From Enterobacteriaceae bacterium RIT693 (GTDB lineage Bacteria; Pseudomonadota; Gammaproteobacteria; Enterobacterales; Enterobacteriaceae): DNA of 64,000 nt. Location of the stretch: assembly GCA_009668225.1 (NCBI GenBank), contig WJYK01000014.1, forward strand, positions 50,876 to 114,875, given 5' to 3'. Position 1 is the first letter of the stretch, and each line of letters starts with the position of its first letter. The translations under genes and the position numbers were made by a program. Below the pieces are notes generated by a model. The model saw only the letters and a list, made by a program, of their open reading frames with translations. It was not told where the DNA came from and ran no database searches. Below, piece after piece: positions 10,282 to 20,050 of the stretch.

Positions 10282-10713
10282 ATGCAAGAAATTATGCAAT
10301 TCGTTGGCCGCCATCCCATACTTAGTCTGGCGTGGGTTGGTCTGCTGGCCGCGGTACTTTTCATGACCTTTAAGGGTCTGGCTTCGAAAGTAAAAGCGAT
10401 CACCCGCGGTGAAGCCACTCGCTTAATTAACAAAGAAGACGCGGTGGTAGTCGATGTGCGCCAGCGCGACGATTTCCGTAAAGGTCATATTGCTAATTCA
10501 CTGAACGTGCTGCCAACTGAAATCAAGAGCGGTAACTTTGGTGAGCTGGAAAAACACAAGGCGAAGCCAGTCATTGTGGTGTGCGCTAACGGCGTTTCTT
10601 CACAAGAATCTGCTGCTTTGTTGCATAAGGCTGGCTTCGAGCAGGTTGCGCTGTTAAAAGAAGGTATTGCCGGCTGGAGCGGGGAAAACCTGCCGCTGGT
10701 TCGCGGTAAATAA
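10282..10713 (+). CDS. yibN: Membrane-anchored rhodanese-like protein YibN
   Basis: A 143-residue protein with one N-terminal membrane helix (about residues 12-30) and a rhodanese domain (about 40-140: [16 protein letters not shown] ... AGW). The active-loop position holds a cysteine (Cys101 in VVCANGVSS), so sulfur transfer is chemically possible. The start was placed at MQEIMQF by comparison with the usual YibN length, although the frame is open further upstream. First of a plus-strand group yibN-grxC-secB-gpsA. Function not settled. Confidence 0.92.
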   Translation: MQEIMQFVGRHPILSLAWVGLLAAVLFMTFKGLASKVKAITRGEATRLINKEDAVVVDVRQRDDFRKGHIANSLNVLPTEIKSGNFGELEKHKAKPVIVVCANGVSSQESAALLHKAGFEQVALLKEGIAGWSGENLPLVRGK

Positions 10714-10736
10714 TCTGGAAGAGACTGAGGTAAACC

Positions 10737-10988
10737 ATGGCGAATATTGAGATCTATACCAAAGCGACCTGTCCGTTTTGCCACCGTGCAAAAGCCCTGC
10801 TCAATGACAAAGGGGTTGCGTTCCAGGAGTTGCCTATTGATGGCGACGCCGCTAAGCGGGAAGAGATGATCAAACGCAGTGGCCGTACCACGGTACCGCA
10901 GATTTTTATTGACGCACAGCACATTGGCGGTTGCGATGACTTGTACGCACTGGACGCGCGTGGTGGACTCGATCCCCTGCTGCGCTAG
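10737..10988 (+). CDS. grxC: Glutaredoxin 3
   Basis: An 83-residue cytoplasmic glutaredoxin that reduces protein disulfides and glutathione mixed disulfides using GSH. The redox motif is Cys12-Pro-Phe-Cys15; E. coli Grx3 has CPYC, so one residue differs. The cis-proline segment TTVPQIFI and the GSH-binding GGCDD follow. Located 23 bases after yibN, upstream of secB as in E. coli. Confidence 0.98.
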   Translation: MANIEIYTKATCPFCHRAKALLNDKGVAFQELPIDGDAAKREEMIKRSGRTTVPQIFIDAQHIGGCDDLYALDARGGLDPLLR

Positions 10989-11044
10989 TGCGGTTTGTCT
11001 GCCGTGTATCGCAGAGTAAGGACGTTTAAATTTAAGGGTTAACA

Positions 11045-11512
11045 ATGTCAGAACAAAACAATACAGAAATGGCTTTCCAGATTCAGCGTGTTTACACCAA
11101 GGATGTCTCTTTCGAAGCCCCTAACGCGCCGCACGTTTTCCAGAAAGACTGGCAGCCGGAAGTGAAACTGGATCTGGATACTGCGTCCAGCCAGCTGGCT
11201 GATGATGTCTATGAAGTTGTACTGCGTGTAACGGTTACCGCTACGCTTGGCGAAGACACCGCTTTCCTGTGTGAAGTGCAGCAGGCCGGTATTTTCTCCG
11301 TGGACGGTATCGATGGCACGCAGCTGGCACATTGTCTGGGTGCATACTGCCCGAACATTCTGTTCCCGTATGCGCGTGAATGTATCACTAGCCTGGTTTC
11401 TCGCGGCACTTTCCCGCAGCTGAACCTTGCACCGGTTAACTTCGATGCGTTGTTCATGAACTATCTGCAGCAGCAAGCTGGCGAAGGTGCTGAAAACCAT
11501 CAGGATGCCTGA
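11045..11512 (+). CDS. secB: Protein-export chaperone SecB
   Basis: A 155-residue tetrameric cytosolic chaperone that holds preproteins unfolded and hands them to SecA. It begins [20 protein letters not shown], with the conserved core motif [10 protein letters not shown] and the Ala-rich YPYARE-type segment ([11 protein letters not shown]). Length equals the E. coli protein. Its TGA stop overlaps the gpsA ATG by one base, so the two are translationally coupled. Confidence 0.98.
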   Translation: MSEQNNTEMAFQIQRVYTKDVSFEAPNAPHVFQKDWQPEVKLDLDTASSQLADDVYEVVLRVTVTATLGEDTAFLCEVQQAGIFSVDGIDGTQLAHCLGAYCPNILFPYARECITSLVSRGTFPQLNLAPVNFDALFMNYLQQQAGEGAENHQDA

Positions 11513-12531
11513 TGAATAGCCCTAATGCTTCAATGACTGTTATCGGTGCCGGCTCCTACGGCACCGCTCTCGCCATCACCCTCGCGAGAAATGGCCACCA
11601 CGTTGTACTGTGGGGCCATGATGCCAAACACATCGCAACGCTGCAGGCCGATCGCTGCAACGTGGCTTTCCTGCCCGATGTTCCTTTTCCCGACACGCTC
11701 CATCTCGAGAGTGATTTAGCCGTCGCACTTGCTGCCAGCCGCAATATTCTGGTGGTCGTACCGAGCCACGTGTTTGGGCAAGTGCTGCGTCAAATCAAAC
11801 CGTTGATGCGTCAGGATGCTCGCATTGTCTGGGCGACGAAGGGCCTGGAAGCTGAAACGGGGCGGTTACTGCAGGATGTTGCCCGCGAAGCGCTGGGAGA
11901 TGATGTTCCTCTGGCGGTGATTTCCGGCCCGACTTTTGCGAAAGAGCTGGCTGCAGGTTTACCCACGGCGATCGCGTTGGCGGCGACCGACGATCGGTTT
12001 GCAGAGGATCTCCAGCATCTGCTGCACTGCGGTAAAAGCTTCCGTGTCTATAGCAATCCTGATTTCATCGGTGTTCAGCTGGGCGGTGCGGTGAAAAACG
12101 TTATCGCTATTGGTGCCGGGATGTCGGATGGCATCGGGTTTGGCGCTAACGCGCGTACCGCGCTTATCACGCGTGGGCTTGCAGAGATGACGCGTCTGGG
12201 TAGCGCGCTTGGCGCCTCGCCGGAAACCTTTATGGGGATGGCTGGCCTGGGCGATCTGGTGCTGACATGTACCGACAACCAATCCCGTAACCGTCGCTTC
12301 GGCATGATGCTCGGTCAGGGTATGGATGTGGAAGGCGCACAGCAAAAAATTGGCCAGGTAGTTGAAGGCTATCGCAATACCAAAGAAGTTCGCGAGTTGG
12401 CGGCTCGGGTGGGTGTCGAAATGCCAATAACCGAGGAAATTTATCAGGTATTGTATTGCGGAAAAAATGCGCGCGAGGCAGCATTAACGTTGCTTGGTCG
12501 TACTCGTAAGGATGAACGAAGCGGCAATTGA
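11512..12531 (+). CDS. gpsA: Glycerol-3-phosphate dehydrogenase [NAD(P)+]
   Basis: A 339-residue enzyme reducing dihydroxyacetone phosphate to sn-glycerol 3-phosphate for phospholipid synthesis. The N-terminal GAGSYGTAL is the nucleotide-binding loop; [10 protein letters not shown] and [13 protein letters not shown] contain the substrate site and catalytic lysine; [19 protein letters not shown] follows. Length is that of E. coli GpsA. It links to the glp genes later in the window, which consume the same metabolite. Confidence 0.98.
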   Translation: MNSPNASMTVIGAGSYGTALAITLARNGHHVVLWGHDAKHIATLQADRCNVAFLPDVPFPDTLHLESDLAVALAASRNILVVVPSHVFGQVLRQIKPLMRQDARIVWATKGLEAETGRLLQDVAREALGDDVPLAVISGPTFAKELAAGLPTAIALAATDDRFAEDLQHLLHCGKSFRVYSNPDFIGVQLGGAVKNVIAIGAGMSDGIGFGANARTALITRGLAEMTRLGSALGASPETFMGMAGLGDLVLTCTDNQSRNRRFGMMLGQGMDVEGAQQKIGQVVEGYRNTKEVRELAARVGVEMPITEEIYQVLYCGKNAREAALTLLGRTRKDERSGN

Positions 12532-12560
12532 GGGATCGCTTAATATACCGCAATAACTGA

Positions 12561-12593
12561 AACGTCCCGACCCTGGTGTCGGGCGTTGTTTTT
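12561..12593 (+). terminator. Hairpin between gpsA and cysE
   Basis: CCCGAC / GTCGGG with an outer AACG / CGTT pair separated by one bulged T, followed by a T-rich tail. It lies between gpsA and cysE and ends 16 bases before the cysE start. It could terminate part of the upstream transcripts. Confidence 0.55.
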
Positions 12594-12609
12594 CTGTCTG
12601 GAGAGAACA

Positions 12610-13425
12610 ATGTCGTCTGAAGAACTGGATTTGGTGTGGAGCAATATTAAAGCCGAAGCGCGAGCGCTAGCGGATTGTGAACCCATGTTGGCCAGTTTTT
12701 ATCATGCGACGCTTCTCAAGCACGATAATCTTGGGAACGCGCTCAGCTATATGCTGGCCAACAAGCTTGCTTCGCCTATTATGCCGGCCATTGCTATTCG
12801 TGAGGTGGTTGAAGAGGCCTATGCTGCCGATCCGCAGATGATTGCCTCGGCTGCCTGTGATATTCAAGCGGTGCGTACTCGTGACCCGGCAGTAGACAAG
12901 TATTCAACGCCGCTGCTTTATCTCAAAGGGTTTCACGCGTTGCAAGCATACCGAATTGGTCACTGGCTCTGGCTGCAGGGACGCGAGGCGCTGGCTATCT
13001 TCCTGCAAAATCAGGTTTCAGTCTCTTTCCAGGTGGATATTCACCCGGCAGCAAAAATTGGCTGCGGGATCATGCTTGATCACGCAACGGGTATTGTCAT
13101 CGGTGAGACGGCGGTCGTGGAAAACGATGTCTCTATCCTACAGTCGGTAACGTTGGGCGGTACCGGTAAAACCAGCGGTGACCGTCATCCAAAGATCCGC
13201 GAAGGCGTAATGATTGGTGCCGGGGCGAAAATTCTCGGGAATATCGAAGTCGGGACAGGTGCGAAAATTGGCGCGGGTTCCGTGGTGCTACAGCCGGTTC
13301 CGCCGCATACCACGGCGGCTGGTGTCCCGGCCAGAATTGTCGGCACGCCAGAGAGTGACAAGCCGTCGATGGATATGGATCAGCATTTCAACGGTGCTGG
13401 CTTCGAGTTCGGCGATGGTATCTAG
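12610..13425 (+). CDS. cysE: Serine acetyltransferase
   Basis: A 271-residue left-handed beta-helix enzyme making O-acetylserine from serine and acetyl-CoA, the first committed step of cysteine synthesis, in complex with CysK. The N-terminal helical domain ([16 protein letters not shown]) precedes hexapeptide repeats including [25 protein letters not shown] and [13 protein letters not shown]. The C-terminal Ile, which inserts into CysK, is present (FGDGI). GGAGAG precedes MSSEELDL, which fixes the start inside a slightly longer frame. Confidence 0.98.
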   Translation: MSSEELDLVWSNIKAEARALADCEPMLASFYHATLLKHDNLGNALSYMLANKLASPIMPAIAIREVVEEAYAADPQMIASAACDIQAVRTRDPAVDKYSTPLLYLKGFHALQAYRIGHWLWLQGREALAIFLQNQVSVSFQVDIHPAAKIGCGIMLDHATGIVIGETAVVENDVSILQSVTLGGTGKTSGDRHPKIREGVMIGAGAKILGNIEVGTGAKIGAGSVVLQPVPPHTTAAGVPARIVGTPESDKPSMDMDQHFNGAGFEFGDGI

Positions 13426-13895
13426 CTTCTGAGGGTGGCGCCCTTATATCCCAGCTGGCGCCAGGCTTCATAGACCACCACGGACACCGAGTTAGACAAA
13501 TTCATGCTGCGGCTGTCCGGCATCATTGGGATACGAATCTTCTGCTCCGGCGGCATCGCGTTAAGGATTTCAGTGGGTAAGCCGCGAGTTTCCGGCCCGA
13601 ACATCAAATAATCTCCTTCTTGATAGCTCACCGCGCTGTGGGCAGGCGTTCCCTTTGTGGTCAAGGCAAACAGACGTTGAGGCTTCTCGGCCTCGATGAA
13701 TGCGTTGTAGTCGTGATGACGCAGAACGGTTGTAAATTCGTGATAATCTAGCCCGGCACGGCGCAGCCGTTTATCATCCCAGGGGAAGCCCATCGGTTCA
13801 ATGATGTGTAACCGAAAACCGGTATTGGCACACAGGCGGATAATGTTTCCGGTATTGGGTGGAATCTCTGGCTCAAACAAAACGATATTTAACAT
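13422..13895 (-). CDS. trmL: tRNA (cytidine(34)-2'-O)-methyltransferase
   Basis: A 157-residue SPOUT-family methyltransferase that 2'-O-methylates the wobble base of tRNA-Leu(CmAA) and tRNA-Leu(cmnm5UmAA). SPOUT knot motifs are [13 protein letters not shown] near the start, [11 protein letters not shown], and [18 protein letters not shown] at the C-terminus. It converges on cysE and the stops overlap on the tetranucleotide CTAG, giving TAG on both strands. Confidence 0.97.
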   Translation of the reverse strand: MLNIVLFEPEIPPNTGNIIRLCANTGFRLHIIEPMGFPWDDKRLRRAGLDYHEFTTVLRHHDYNAFIEAEKPQRLFALTTKGTPAHSAVSYQEGDYLMFGPETRGLPTEILNAMPPEQKIRIPMMPDSRSMNLSNSVSVVVYEAWRQLGYKGATLRS

Positions 13896-13949
13896 ACAAT
13901 CCCCATCAACAAGGGGCGCAGAATAGCAAAATTGGCGCGGAGCAGAAAT

Positions 13950-13971
13950 GAAAACAGGCTCCGTAGAGCCT
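13950..13971 (-). terminator. cpxRA terminator candidate
   Basis: Read on the minus strand after the cpxA stop: AGGCTC, a 4-base loop, GAGCCT, then a short T run. A 6-bp stem, modest in strength. Confidence 0.6.
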
Positions 13972-13976
13972 ATTTA

Positions 13977-15347
13977 TTAGCGATGATAGAGCGGTAACCA
14001 GAGCGTTAAGCGTAACCCGCCCAGTGGGCTATCATCGGCTTTAACCCAGCCGCGATGCTGCTGGACCGCCGTCTCAACGATGGCCAGGCCGAGGCCAGTA
14101 CCGCCTGACTCGCGATCGCGAGCCTCATCGGTACGATAAAATGGACGGAATATTTGTTCCCTGTCCTCCGGGCTGACGCCCGGGCCATCATCGTCAACGG
14201 TCACGGTAATCCCTTGATTATCGACTGAGAAGTTCACCGCTATCTTGGTGTGCGAGTAACGCAGGGCGTTACGGACAATGTTCTCAAGCGCGCTTTCTAG
14301 TGCATTTGGGTTCCCGTACATCAGCCACGGGCCCGGCGGATAGGTGACTTCCAGCGATTTGCCCATTTGTTCGGCTTCGAAGGCGGCGTTATCCAGCATT
14401 TCTGCCCAGATTTGGTTAGCCTTCATCGTCTCGCTAACCAGCGCATTCTTTTGCTGATTGCGCGACATAACCAGCAGATCATTAATCATACCGTCCAGCC
14501 GCTGGGCTTCCGTTTCAATGCGCCCCAGTTCTTTGCTTTCGCCGCTTCGACGGCGCAGCAGCGCGGTGCCAAGCTGCAGGCGGGTCAGCGGCGTGCGCAG
14601 TTCATGAGAGATATCGGACAGCAGCCTTTGCTGCGCCGTCATCATTCTTTCCAGCGCGGTAACCATCTGGTTAAAGCTCGCGCCTGCGGCCTGGAATTCC
14701 TGCGGGCCGGCCTCCAGTTCCGGATGCTGACGCAGGTTGCCCTGCGCAACTTCGTCGGCCGCGTTTTTCAGCTTACGAGCCGGTTTGGCGAGGCTCCATG
14801 CAAGCCAGAGCAGCAGTGGAGAACTCACCAGCATCGTGACAATCAGCAACAGGAGAGGGCGGTCAAACAGCAGGTTGATGAAGTCAGATTGAGAGCTGCT
14901 TGCCGGGCGAATAAGGTAAAGTTGGTAGTTATCTTCGCCATCCCGCACCGAAAATGGTCCAACTAACTCAACCCGGCCATATTTCTTTTTCTGAGGATGA
15001 TCGGCGTTATCGGACTGGCCGATAAAGTTACGGATGATCTGCATTTCGTTGCGCTGGGCGCCAATGACGCGCCCTTCGCTGGTGACCAGCAGCAGACGCT
15101 GGCCAGGAGGTGCCCATTTGTCGATTGCGCGGAACAGCCGTCGCCACCACATCAAATCATTCGGTGGGTCGGTTGCTAGCTCGGCCTCGACGTGTTGCTC
15201 AATCATGTAGCCCTGACGTTGCTCATTTTCCATCAGCTCGGTCATCTGGCGTGAATCCAGCTTTGGCAGCATTAAAACCAACATCAGTACCAGAGCCAGC
15301 GTCAGCCAGAAGATGGCAAAAATGCGCGCGGTAAGGCTACTTATCAT
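13977..15347 (-). CDS. cpxA: Envelope-stress sensor histidine kinase CpxA
   Basis: A 456-residue inner-membrane kinase. TM1 lies at about residues 8-28, a periplasmic sensor domain follows, TM2 is at about 164-184 (LLLIVTMLVSSPLLLWLAW), then HAMP, the dimerisation helix with the phospho-accepting His in LLSDISHELRTPLTRLQ, and ATP-binding boxes (NIVRNALRYS, DDGPGVSPED, GGTGLGLAIV). It phosphorylates or dephosphorylates CpxR; CpxP inhibits it. Its ATG overlaps the cpxR stop by four bases. Confidence 0.98.
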   Translation of the reverse strand: MISSLTARIFAIFWLTLALVLMLVLMLPKLDSRQMTELMENEQRQGYMIEQHVEAELATDPPNDLMWWRRLFRAIDKWAPPGQRLLLVTSEGRVIGAQRNEMQIIRNFIGQSDNADHPQKKKYGRVELVGPFSVRDGEDNYQLYLIRPASSSQSDFINLLFDRPLLLLIVTMLVSSPLLLWLAWSLAKPARKLKNAADEVAQGNLRQHPELEAGPQEFQAAGASFNQMVTALERMMTAQQRLLSDISHELRTPLTRLQLGTALLRRRSGESKELGRIETEAQRLDGMINDLLVMSRNQQKNALVSETMKANQIWAEMLDNAAFEAEQMGKSLEVTYPPGPWLMYGNPNALESALENIVRNALRYSHTKIAVNFSVDNQGITVTVDDDGPGVSPEDREQIFRPFYRTDEARDRESGGTGLGLAIVETAVQQHRGWVKADDSPLGGLRLTLWLPLYHR

Positions 15348-16042
15348 GAAGCAGAAACCATCAGATAGCCGCGGCCACGTAAGGTTTTAAACCACGGATG
15401 ACCGTCTTTGCGATCCGGCAATTTACGGCGCAAGTTAGAAATATGCATGTCAATTGCGCGATCGAACGGCGTTAAGCGTTTACCTAAGACTTCCTGGCTC
15501 AAATGTTCACGCGAAACCACCTGACCCAAATGCTGGGCAAGGAGATAAAGCAGCGTGAATTCTGTGCCAGTTAAATCCAACGCTTGCCCGTCGAAGCTGG
15601 CTTCCTGGCGGCCCGGGTTGAGGCTTAGGCCATCCACTTCTACCGTTGGTGAACTGCTCTCGCTGTTTTGTTGCTGTTCGCTCCAGTGTGAACGACGCAG
15701 GATGGCGCGAATACGGGCCACGAGTTCGCGATCGTTAAACGGTTTTGGCAAATAGTCATCTGCGCCAAGCTCGAGGCCTAGCACGCGGTCAAGTTCGCTT
15801 CCGCGAGCGGTAAGCATAATCACTGGTGTCTGGTGTGTCTGGCGAAGCTCTTTCAAAGTATCAATGCCATTTTTCTTTGGCATCATCACGTCGAGCAATA
15901 ACAGGTCGATGCTGTCGTCGAGAAGCGTCAACGCCTGCTCACCATCGTGAGCAACAATCACGTCAAAGCCTTCCATGTCGAGCAATTCCTTTAGCAGGGA
16001 AGTCAGCTCTCGGTCATCATCAACTAACAGGATTTTATTCAT
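15344..16042 (-). CDS. cpxR: Response regulator CpxR
   Basis: A 232-residue OmpR-family regulator. The receiver domain (1-120) has the acidic pocket Asp8-Asp9, phospho-acceptor Asp51 (LLLLDVMMPK) and the conserved Lys in LPKPFNDREL. A winged-helix DNA-binding domain occupies about 130-232 (RAIDMHISNLRRKLP). It controls envelope protein quality genes, including the divergent cpxP and its own operon; a perfect CpxR box lies in the shared intergenic region. Confidence 0.98.
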   Translation of the reverse strand: MNKILLVDDDRELTSLLKELLDMEGFDVIVAHDGEQALTLLDDSIDLLLLDVMMPKKNGIDTLKELRQTHQTPVIMLTARGSELDRVLGLELGADDYLPKPFNDRELVARIRAILRRSHWSEQQQNSESSSPTVEVDGLSLNPGRQEASFDGQALDLTGTEFTLLYLLAQHLGQVVSREHLSQEVLGKRLTPFDRAIDMHISNLRRKLPDRKDGHPWFKTLRGRGYLMVSAS

Positions 16043-16097
16043 TGTGAAATTACCTCCGAGGCAGAAATTACGTCATCAAGGCGCGCTAATCCATGAC

Positions 16098-16112
16098 TTT
16101 ACGTTGTTTTAC
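16098..16112 (-). promoter_or_regulatory. CpxR box between cpxR and cpxP
   Basis: On the minus strand GTAAA-N5-GTAAA, an exact match to the CpxR consensus, placed 56 bases from the cpxR start and 82 from the cpxP start. It is well placed to serve both cpxP and cpxRA autoregulation. Confidence 0.9.
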
Positions 16113-16193
16113 ACCCCCTGACGCTAGTTTGCAGCGGGAATCGTAGACTGGCTCTCGTTGAATCGCAGCACATACAGATCTTGGGAGCAAGTG

Positions 16194-16703
16194 ATGCGCA
16201 ATGTTACCGCAGTCGTCATGGCCTCAACACTGGCGTTTATCTCTTTAGCCAGCCAGGCCGCTGATTTATCGACGGGCGTTAACTGGCCACAAAATGAGAA
16301 TCTGGCAAAACGAAACAATGCTCAAAGTCATATGTTTGACGGCATAAGTTTGACCGAGCAGCAGCGCCAACAGATGCGCGATCTTATGCACCGGGCAAGG
16401 CATGATAGCCCACCCGTTAATGTTAGCGAAATGGAGATCATGCATCGCCTGATCACCGCAGACAAATTTGATGAAGTGGCAGTAAAAACCCAGGCTGAAA
16501 AAATGGCACAAGAGCAGGTTGCTCGCCAGGTTGAAATGGCGAAAGTACGCAACCAAATGTACCACTTACTCAGTCCGGAGCAGCAGGCCGCTTTAAATGA
16601 GAAACACCAGCAGCGCATGGATAAACTCCGTGAACTGTCGGAACTGCAGCAGGGCGTTTCGCTGCAGGCAATGAGTAGTAGCAATACCCGTAGTAACCAG
16701 TAA
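16194..16703 (+). CDS. cpxP: Periplasmic Cpx inhibitor/adaptor CpxP
   Basis: A 169-residue periplasmic protein that binds the CpxA sensor domain and brings misfolded pilins to DegP. A signal peptide (about 1-22, ending SQA-AD) is followed by an alpha-helical hairpin with two LTxxQ-type repeats, LTEQQRQQM and LSPEQQAAL. The start was placed at MRNVTAVV, after GGGAGC, rather than at an upstream in-frame ATG. Its 3' UTR gives the sRNA CpxQ. Confidence 0.96.
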   Translation: MRNVTAVVMASTLAFISLASQAADLSTGVNWPQNENLAKRNNAQSHMFDGISLTEQQRQQMRDLMHRARHDSPPVNVSEMEIMHRLITADKFDEVAVKTQAEKMAQEQVARQVEMAKVRNQMYHLLSPEQQAALNEKHQQRMDKLRELSELQQGVSLQAMSSSNTRSNQ

Positions 16704-16712
16704 CAAACCCTG

Positions 16713-16770
16713 TTTTCCTTGCCATAGACACCATCCCTGTCTTCCCCGCCTCACCAGGCGGGTTTTTTTT
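16713..16770 (+). ncRNA. cpxQ: CpxQ sRNA (cpxP 3' UTR)
   Basis: The 58 bases after cpxP start TTTTCCTTGCCATAGACACC and end in a rho-independent terminator. The 5' seed region closely resembles my recollection of enterobacterial CpxQ, which RNase E releases from cpxP mRNA. CpxQ acts with Hfq to repress envelope-protein mRNAs. The terminator stem has its own sequence. The 5' end is inferred from homology. Confidence 0.88.
16745..16770 (+). terminator. cpxP/CpxQ terminator
   Basis: CCCGCCT / AGGCGGG with a 4-base loop and a run of eight T residues; the 3' end of CpxQ. Confidence 0.92.
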
Positions 16771-16826
16771 GCCTGAAGCTCAGGGGGGATCCGCTATACT
16801 AGCCGCATTCACCTGCGGGAGCCTCC

Positions 16827-17729
16827 ATGAATCAACAATATGGGCAGCTGGTTAGTCGGGCTGCGATCGCAGCGACTGTCATGGCATCGCTGCTACTGGT
16901 AATTAAAATTTTCGCCTGGTGGTACACTGGGTCTGTCAGTATTCTGGCGGCGCTGGTGGACTCACTGGTTGATATTGCAGCCTCATTGACAAACCTGTTG
17001 GTGGTTCGTTACTCGCTACAACCGGCGGATGAAGAGCACACATTTGGTCACGGTAAAGCTGAGTCGCTGGCTGCTCTTGCGCAAAGCATGTTTATCTCGG
17101 GCTCGGCGCTATTTCTGTTTTTAACCGGCCTTCAGCATCTGGCCGAACCATCGCAGATGAAAGACCCTGGCATTGGTGTCGCGGTAACGGTTGTTGCGTT
17201 GGCGAGCACCTTAATTTTGGTTACTTTCCAGCGTTGGGTGGTACGAAAAACTCAAAGCCAGGCCGTCCGGGCCGATATGCTTCATTATCAGTCTGATGTT
17301 ATGATGAATGGCGCAATTCTTATTGCGTTAGCCTTATCCTGGTATGGCTGGCATCGTGCGGATTCGTTGTTTGCTCTTGGCATTGGCGTCTACATTTTGT
17401 ATAGCGCACTGCAAATGGGTTATGAAGCCGTGCAATCGCTGCTTGATAGGGCGTTACCAGATGAGGAGCGTCAGGCTATTATTGATATCGTGAATGCGTG
17501 GCCCGGAGTAAGAGGAGCCCACGATCTCCGAACGCGGCAGTCAGGGCCGACCCGCTTTATACAGCTTCATATTGAGATGGAAGATAATTTGCCGCTGGTT
17601 CAGGCGCACGTTATTGCTGAACAGGTGGAACAGGCGATCCTGCACCGTTTTCCAGGATCGGATGTCATTATCCACCAGGATCCTTGCTCTGTTGTTCCAA
17701 CGGGACGGCAGGGACATTTCGAGCTTTAG
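16827..17729 (+). CDS. fieF: Cation-efflux pump FieF (Fe2+/Zn2+)
   Basis: A 300-residue cation diffusion facilitator that exports Zn2+ and Fe2+ against protons across the inner membrane as a dimer. Six membrane helices occupy about residues 10-205. Transport-site residues are Asp45 and Asp49 ([12 protein letters not shown]) and the His/Asp pair in [14 protein letters not shown] cytoplasmic ferredoxin-like domain with HxxxE-type metal residues ([15 protein letters not shown]) ends the protein. Length equals E. coli FieF. Confidence 0.97.
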   Translation: MNQQYGQLVSRAAIAATVMASLLLVIKIFAWWYTGSVSILAALVDSLVDIAASLTNLLVVRYSLQPADEEHTFGHGKAESLAALAQSMFISGSALFLFLTGLQHLAEPSQMKDPGIGVAVTVVALASTLILVTFQRWVVRKTQSQAVRADMLHYQSDVMMNGAILIALALSWYGWHRADSLFALGIGVYILYSALQMGYEAVQSLLDRALPDEERQAIIDIVNAWPGVRGAHDLRTRQSGPTRFIQLHIEMEDNLPLVQAHVIAEQVEQAILHRFPGSDVIIHQDPCSVVPTGRQGHFEL

Positions 17730-17792
17730 TTTTACGTTGGAAAGTTGGCGTTAATTGGCAGTTTTTGCATAATGTTCCGCCATTTGGCCTGA

Positions 17793-17808
17793 CCTGAATC
17801 AATTCAGC
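17793..17808 (+). promoter_or_regulatory. Cra (FruR) operator of pfkA
   Basis: CTGAAT-CA-ATTCAG, a perfect palindrome matching the Cra consensus TGAATC/ATTCA, lies just upstream of the pfkA -10 element. In E. coli pfkA is repressed by Cra, relieved by fructose 1-phosphate or fructose 1,6-bisphosphate. Confidence 0.8.
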
Positions 17809-17818
17809 TGGAAGCCGT

Positions 17819-17827
17819 TGTTATACT
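17819..17827 (+). promoter_or_regulatory. Extended -10 promoter element of pfkA
   Basis: TGTTATACT combines the TGn extension with a TATACT hexamer. No good -35 stands at 17 bases, which fits an extended -10 promoter. Transcription would start near 17834, giving a leader of about 80 bases. Confidence 0.65.
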
Positions 17828-17912
17828 ATTTGCGGCAGAGTCGAAGCTTCGGATTGCCCGCAGCGTTTTCCGGCAACAGGATTAATTTTGCTTTCAAAGT
17901 TCAGAGGTAGTC

Positions 17913-18875
17913 ATGATCAAAAAAATTGGTGTGTTGACGAGTGGCGGTGATGCGCCGGGCATGAACGCGGCGATCCGCGGTGTGGTGCGTGCAGCGCTGT
18001 CAGAAGGTCTGGAAGTCATGGGTATCTATGATGGTTACCTGGGGCTATATGAAGATCGCATGGTGCAGCTGGACCGTTATAGTGTGTCCGACATGATCAA
18101 CCGTGGCGGTACATTCCTGGGCTCCGCTCGTTTCCCTGAGTTTCGCGATGAAAACATCCGCGCCGTGGCTATCGAAAATCTGAAGAAACGCGGTATCGAT
18201 GCGCTCGTGGTGATCGGTGGTGACGGTTCTTACATGGGGGCAATGCGCCTGACTGAAATGGGCTTCCCTTGCATCGGCCTGCCAGGCACTATCGATAACG
18301 ACATCAAAGGCACTGACTATACGATTGGTTATTTCACCGCGCTTGAAACCGTGGTTGAAGCGATTGACCGCCTGCGTGATACCTCCTCTTCACACCAGCG
18401 TATCTCCATCGTTGAAGTGATGGGGCGCTATTGTGGTGATCTGACCCTGGCCGCGGCTATCGCTGGTGGCTGTGAGTTCGTGGTTCTGCCGGAAGTTGAA
18501 TTCAGCCGTGAAGACCTGGTAGCAGAAATCAAAGCCGGGATTGCCAAGGGTAAAAAACACGCCATTGTCGCTATCACTGAGCATATTTGTGATGTAGACG
18601 AGCTGGCAAAATATATCGAAACCGAAACCAAGCGCGAAACCCGTGCTACCGTCCTGGGCCATATCCAGCGCGGGGGATCTCCGGTAGCGTATGACCGTAT
18701 TCTGGCATCCCGCATGGGTTCTTACTCTATTGAACTGCTGTTGCAGGGCTTCGGTGGCCGCTGCGTCGGTATTCAGAACGAAAAACTGGTTCACCATGAC
18801 ATTATCGACGCGATTGAAAACATGAAGCGTCCGTTTAAAGGTGACTGGCTGGATTGCGCTAAAAAGCTCTACTAA
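17913..18875 (+). CDS. pfkA: 6-phosphofructokinase I
   Basis: A 320-residue allosteric tetrameric enzyme phosphorylating fructose 6-phosphate with ATP. It begins [20 protein letters not shown] (ATP loop), has [12 protein letters not shown] and the catalytic aspartate in [16 protein letters not shown], followed by [10 protein letters not shown] (substrate site). Length equals E. coli PfkA. Alone in its transcription unit with its own promoter and terminator. Confidence 0.99.
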   Translation: MIKKIGVLTSGGDAPGMNAAIRGVVRAALSEGLEVMGIYDGYLGLYEDRMVQLDRYSVSDMINRGGTFLGSARFPEFRDENIRAVAIENLKKRGIDALVVIGGDGSYMGAMRLTEMGFPCIGLPGTIDNDIKGTDYTIGYFTALETVVEAIDRLRDTSSSHQRISIVEVMGRYCGDLTLAAAIAGGCEFVVLPEVEFSREDLVAEIKAGIAKGKKHAIVAITEHICDVDELAKYIETETKRETRATVLGHIQRGGSPVAYDRILASRMGSYSIELLLQGFGGRCVGIQNEKLVHHDIIDAIENMKRPFKGDWLDCAKKLY

Positions 18876-18892
18876 GTCGAAAGAGATAAGCG

Positions 18893-18917
18893 AAAGCCGG
18901 GCGTTGCCCGGCTTTTT
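18893..18917 (+). terminator. pfkA terminator
   Basis: A perfect 10-bp stem (AAAGCCGGGC / GCCCGGCTTT) with a 3-base loop and T tail, 20 bases after the pfkA stop. Confidence 0.92.
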
Positions 18918-19025
18918 ATTGCCTGTTATATCGCCAAAAGTTATAGCCAATCTTTTTTTATTCTTTAATCCTTGAAATAGTTTCTGGCACGCTGGGTTTA
19001 TCAAACTTCATAAAGAGAGCGTGCG

Positions 19026-20015
19026 ATGAATAAGTGGGGCGTGGGTTTAACATTACTTTTGGCTTCTGGCGGCGTACTGGCGAAGGATATTCAGTTACTC
19101 AACGTGTCTTACGATCCGACTCGTGAACTGTATGAAGAATATAACAAAGCGTTCAGCGCTCACTGGAAACAGCAGACGGGTGATACGGTTACCGTACGCC
19201 AGTCTCACGGTGGCTCCGGCAAGCAGGCGACTTCCGTGATTAACGGAATTGAGGCCGATGTTGTTACCCTGGCATTGGCTTATGATGTCGACGCTATTGC
19301 TGAACGCGGACGTATTGATAAAAACTGGATCAAACGCCTGCCCGATAACTCCGCGCCGTACACCTCCACCATTGTTTTCCTGGTGCGTAAGGGCAACCCA
19401 AAACAGATTCATGACTGGAACGATCTGATTAAACCGGGCGTCTCGGTTATTACTCCAAACCCGAAAAGCTCAGGCGGCGCACGCTGGAACTATTTAGCGG
19501 CATGGGGTTATGCGCTGCACCACAACAATAACGATCAGGCCAAGGCACAGGACTTCGTCAAAGCGTTATTCAAAAACGTAGAGGTGCTGGACTCCGGCGC
19601 CCGTGGCTCGACTAACACCTTTGTTGAACGCGGCATTGGCGATGTGCTGATTGCGTGGGAAAACGAGGCCTTACTGGCCACCAACGAGCTGGGTAAAGAC
19701 AAATTCGAGATTGTGACGCCGAGCGAATCTATCCTCGCAGAACCGACCGTGTCGGTCGTGGATAAAGTTGTTGAGAAGAAAGGGACTCAGGCGGTGGCGG
19801 AAGCTTACCTGAAGTATCTCTACTCGCCAGAAGGCCAGGAAATCGCAGCGAAAAATTATTACCGCCCGCGTGACCCGGAAGTGGCGAAAAAATACGAAAA
19901 AGCGTTCCCGAAACTCAAGCTCTATACCATTGATGAAGAGTTTGGCGGCTGGGCGAAGGCGCAGAAGGATCACTTCTCTAACGGCGGCAGCTTCGACCAA
20001 ATCAGCAAGCGTTAA
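19026..20015 (+). CDS. sbp: Periplasmic sulfate-binding protein
   Basis: A 329-residue periplasmic solute receptor for the CysTWA sulfate/thiosulfate ABC importer. The signal peptide ends at about VLA-KDI (residue 19). Sulfate-binding segments [20 protein letters not shown] and [11 protein letters not shown] are intact. Length equals E. coli Sbp. Regulation by CysB under sulfur limitation is known for the family; I did not identify its site here. Confidence 0.98.
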   Translation: MNKWGVGLTLLLASGGVLAKDIQLLNVSYDPTRELYEEYNKAFSAHWKQQTGDTVTVRQSHGGSGKQATSVINGIEADVVTLALAYDVDAIAERGRIDKNWIKRLPDNSAPYTSTIVFLVRKGNPKQIHDWNDLIKPGVSVITPNPKSSGGARWNYLAAWGYALHHNNNDQAKAQDFVKALFKNVEVLDSGARGSTNTFVERGIGDVLIAWENEALLATNELGKDKFEIVTPSESILAEPTVSVVDKVVEKKGTQAVAEAYLKYLYSPEGQEIAAKNYYRPRDPEVAKKYEKAFPKLKLYTIDEEFGGWAKAQKDHFSNGGSFDQISKR

Positions 20016-20020
20016 TCTCA

Positions 20021-20040
20021 AATGGCCCTGCGGGGCCATT
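20021..20040 (+). repeat. Hairpin copy A after sbp (TGGCCC type)
   Basis: AATGGCCC-TGCG-GGGCCATT directly after the sbp stop: a perfect 8-bp stem without a T run. A near-identical hairpin recurs at 20185-20206, there with a T run. Confidence 0.7.
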
Positions 20041-20050
20041 AAGATTGCTG

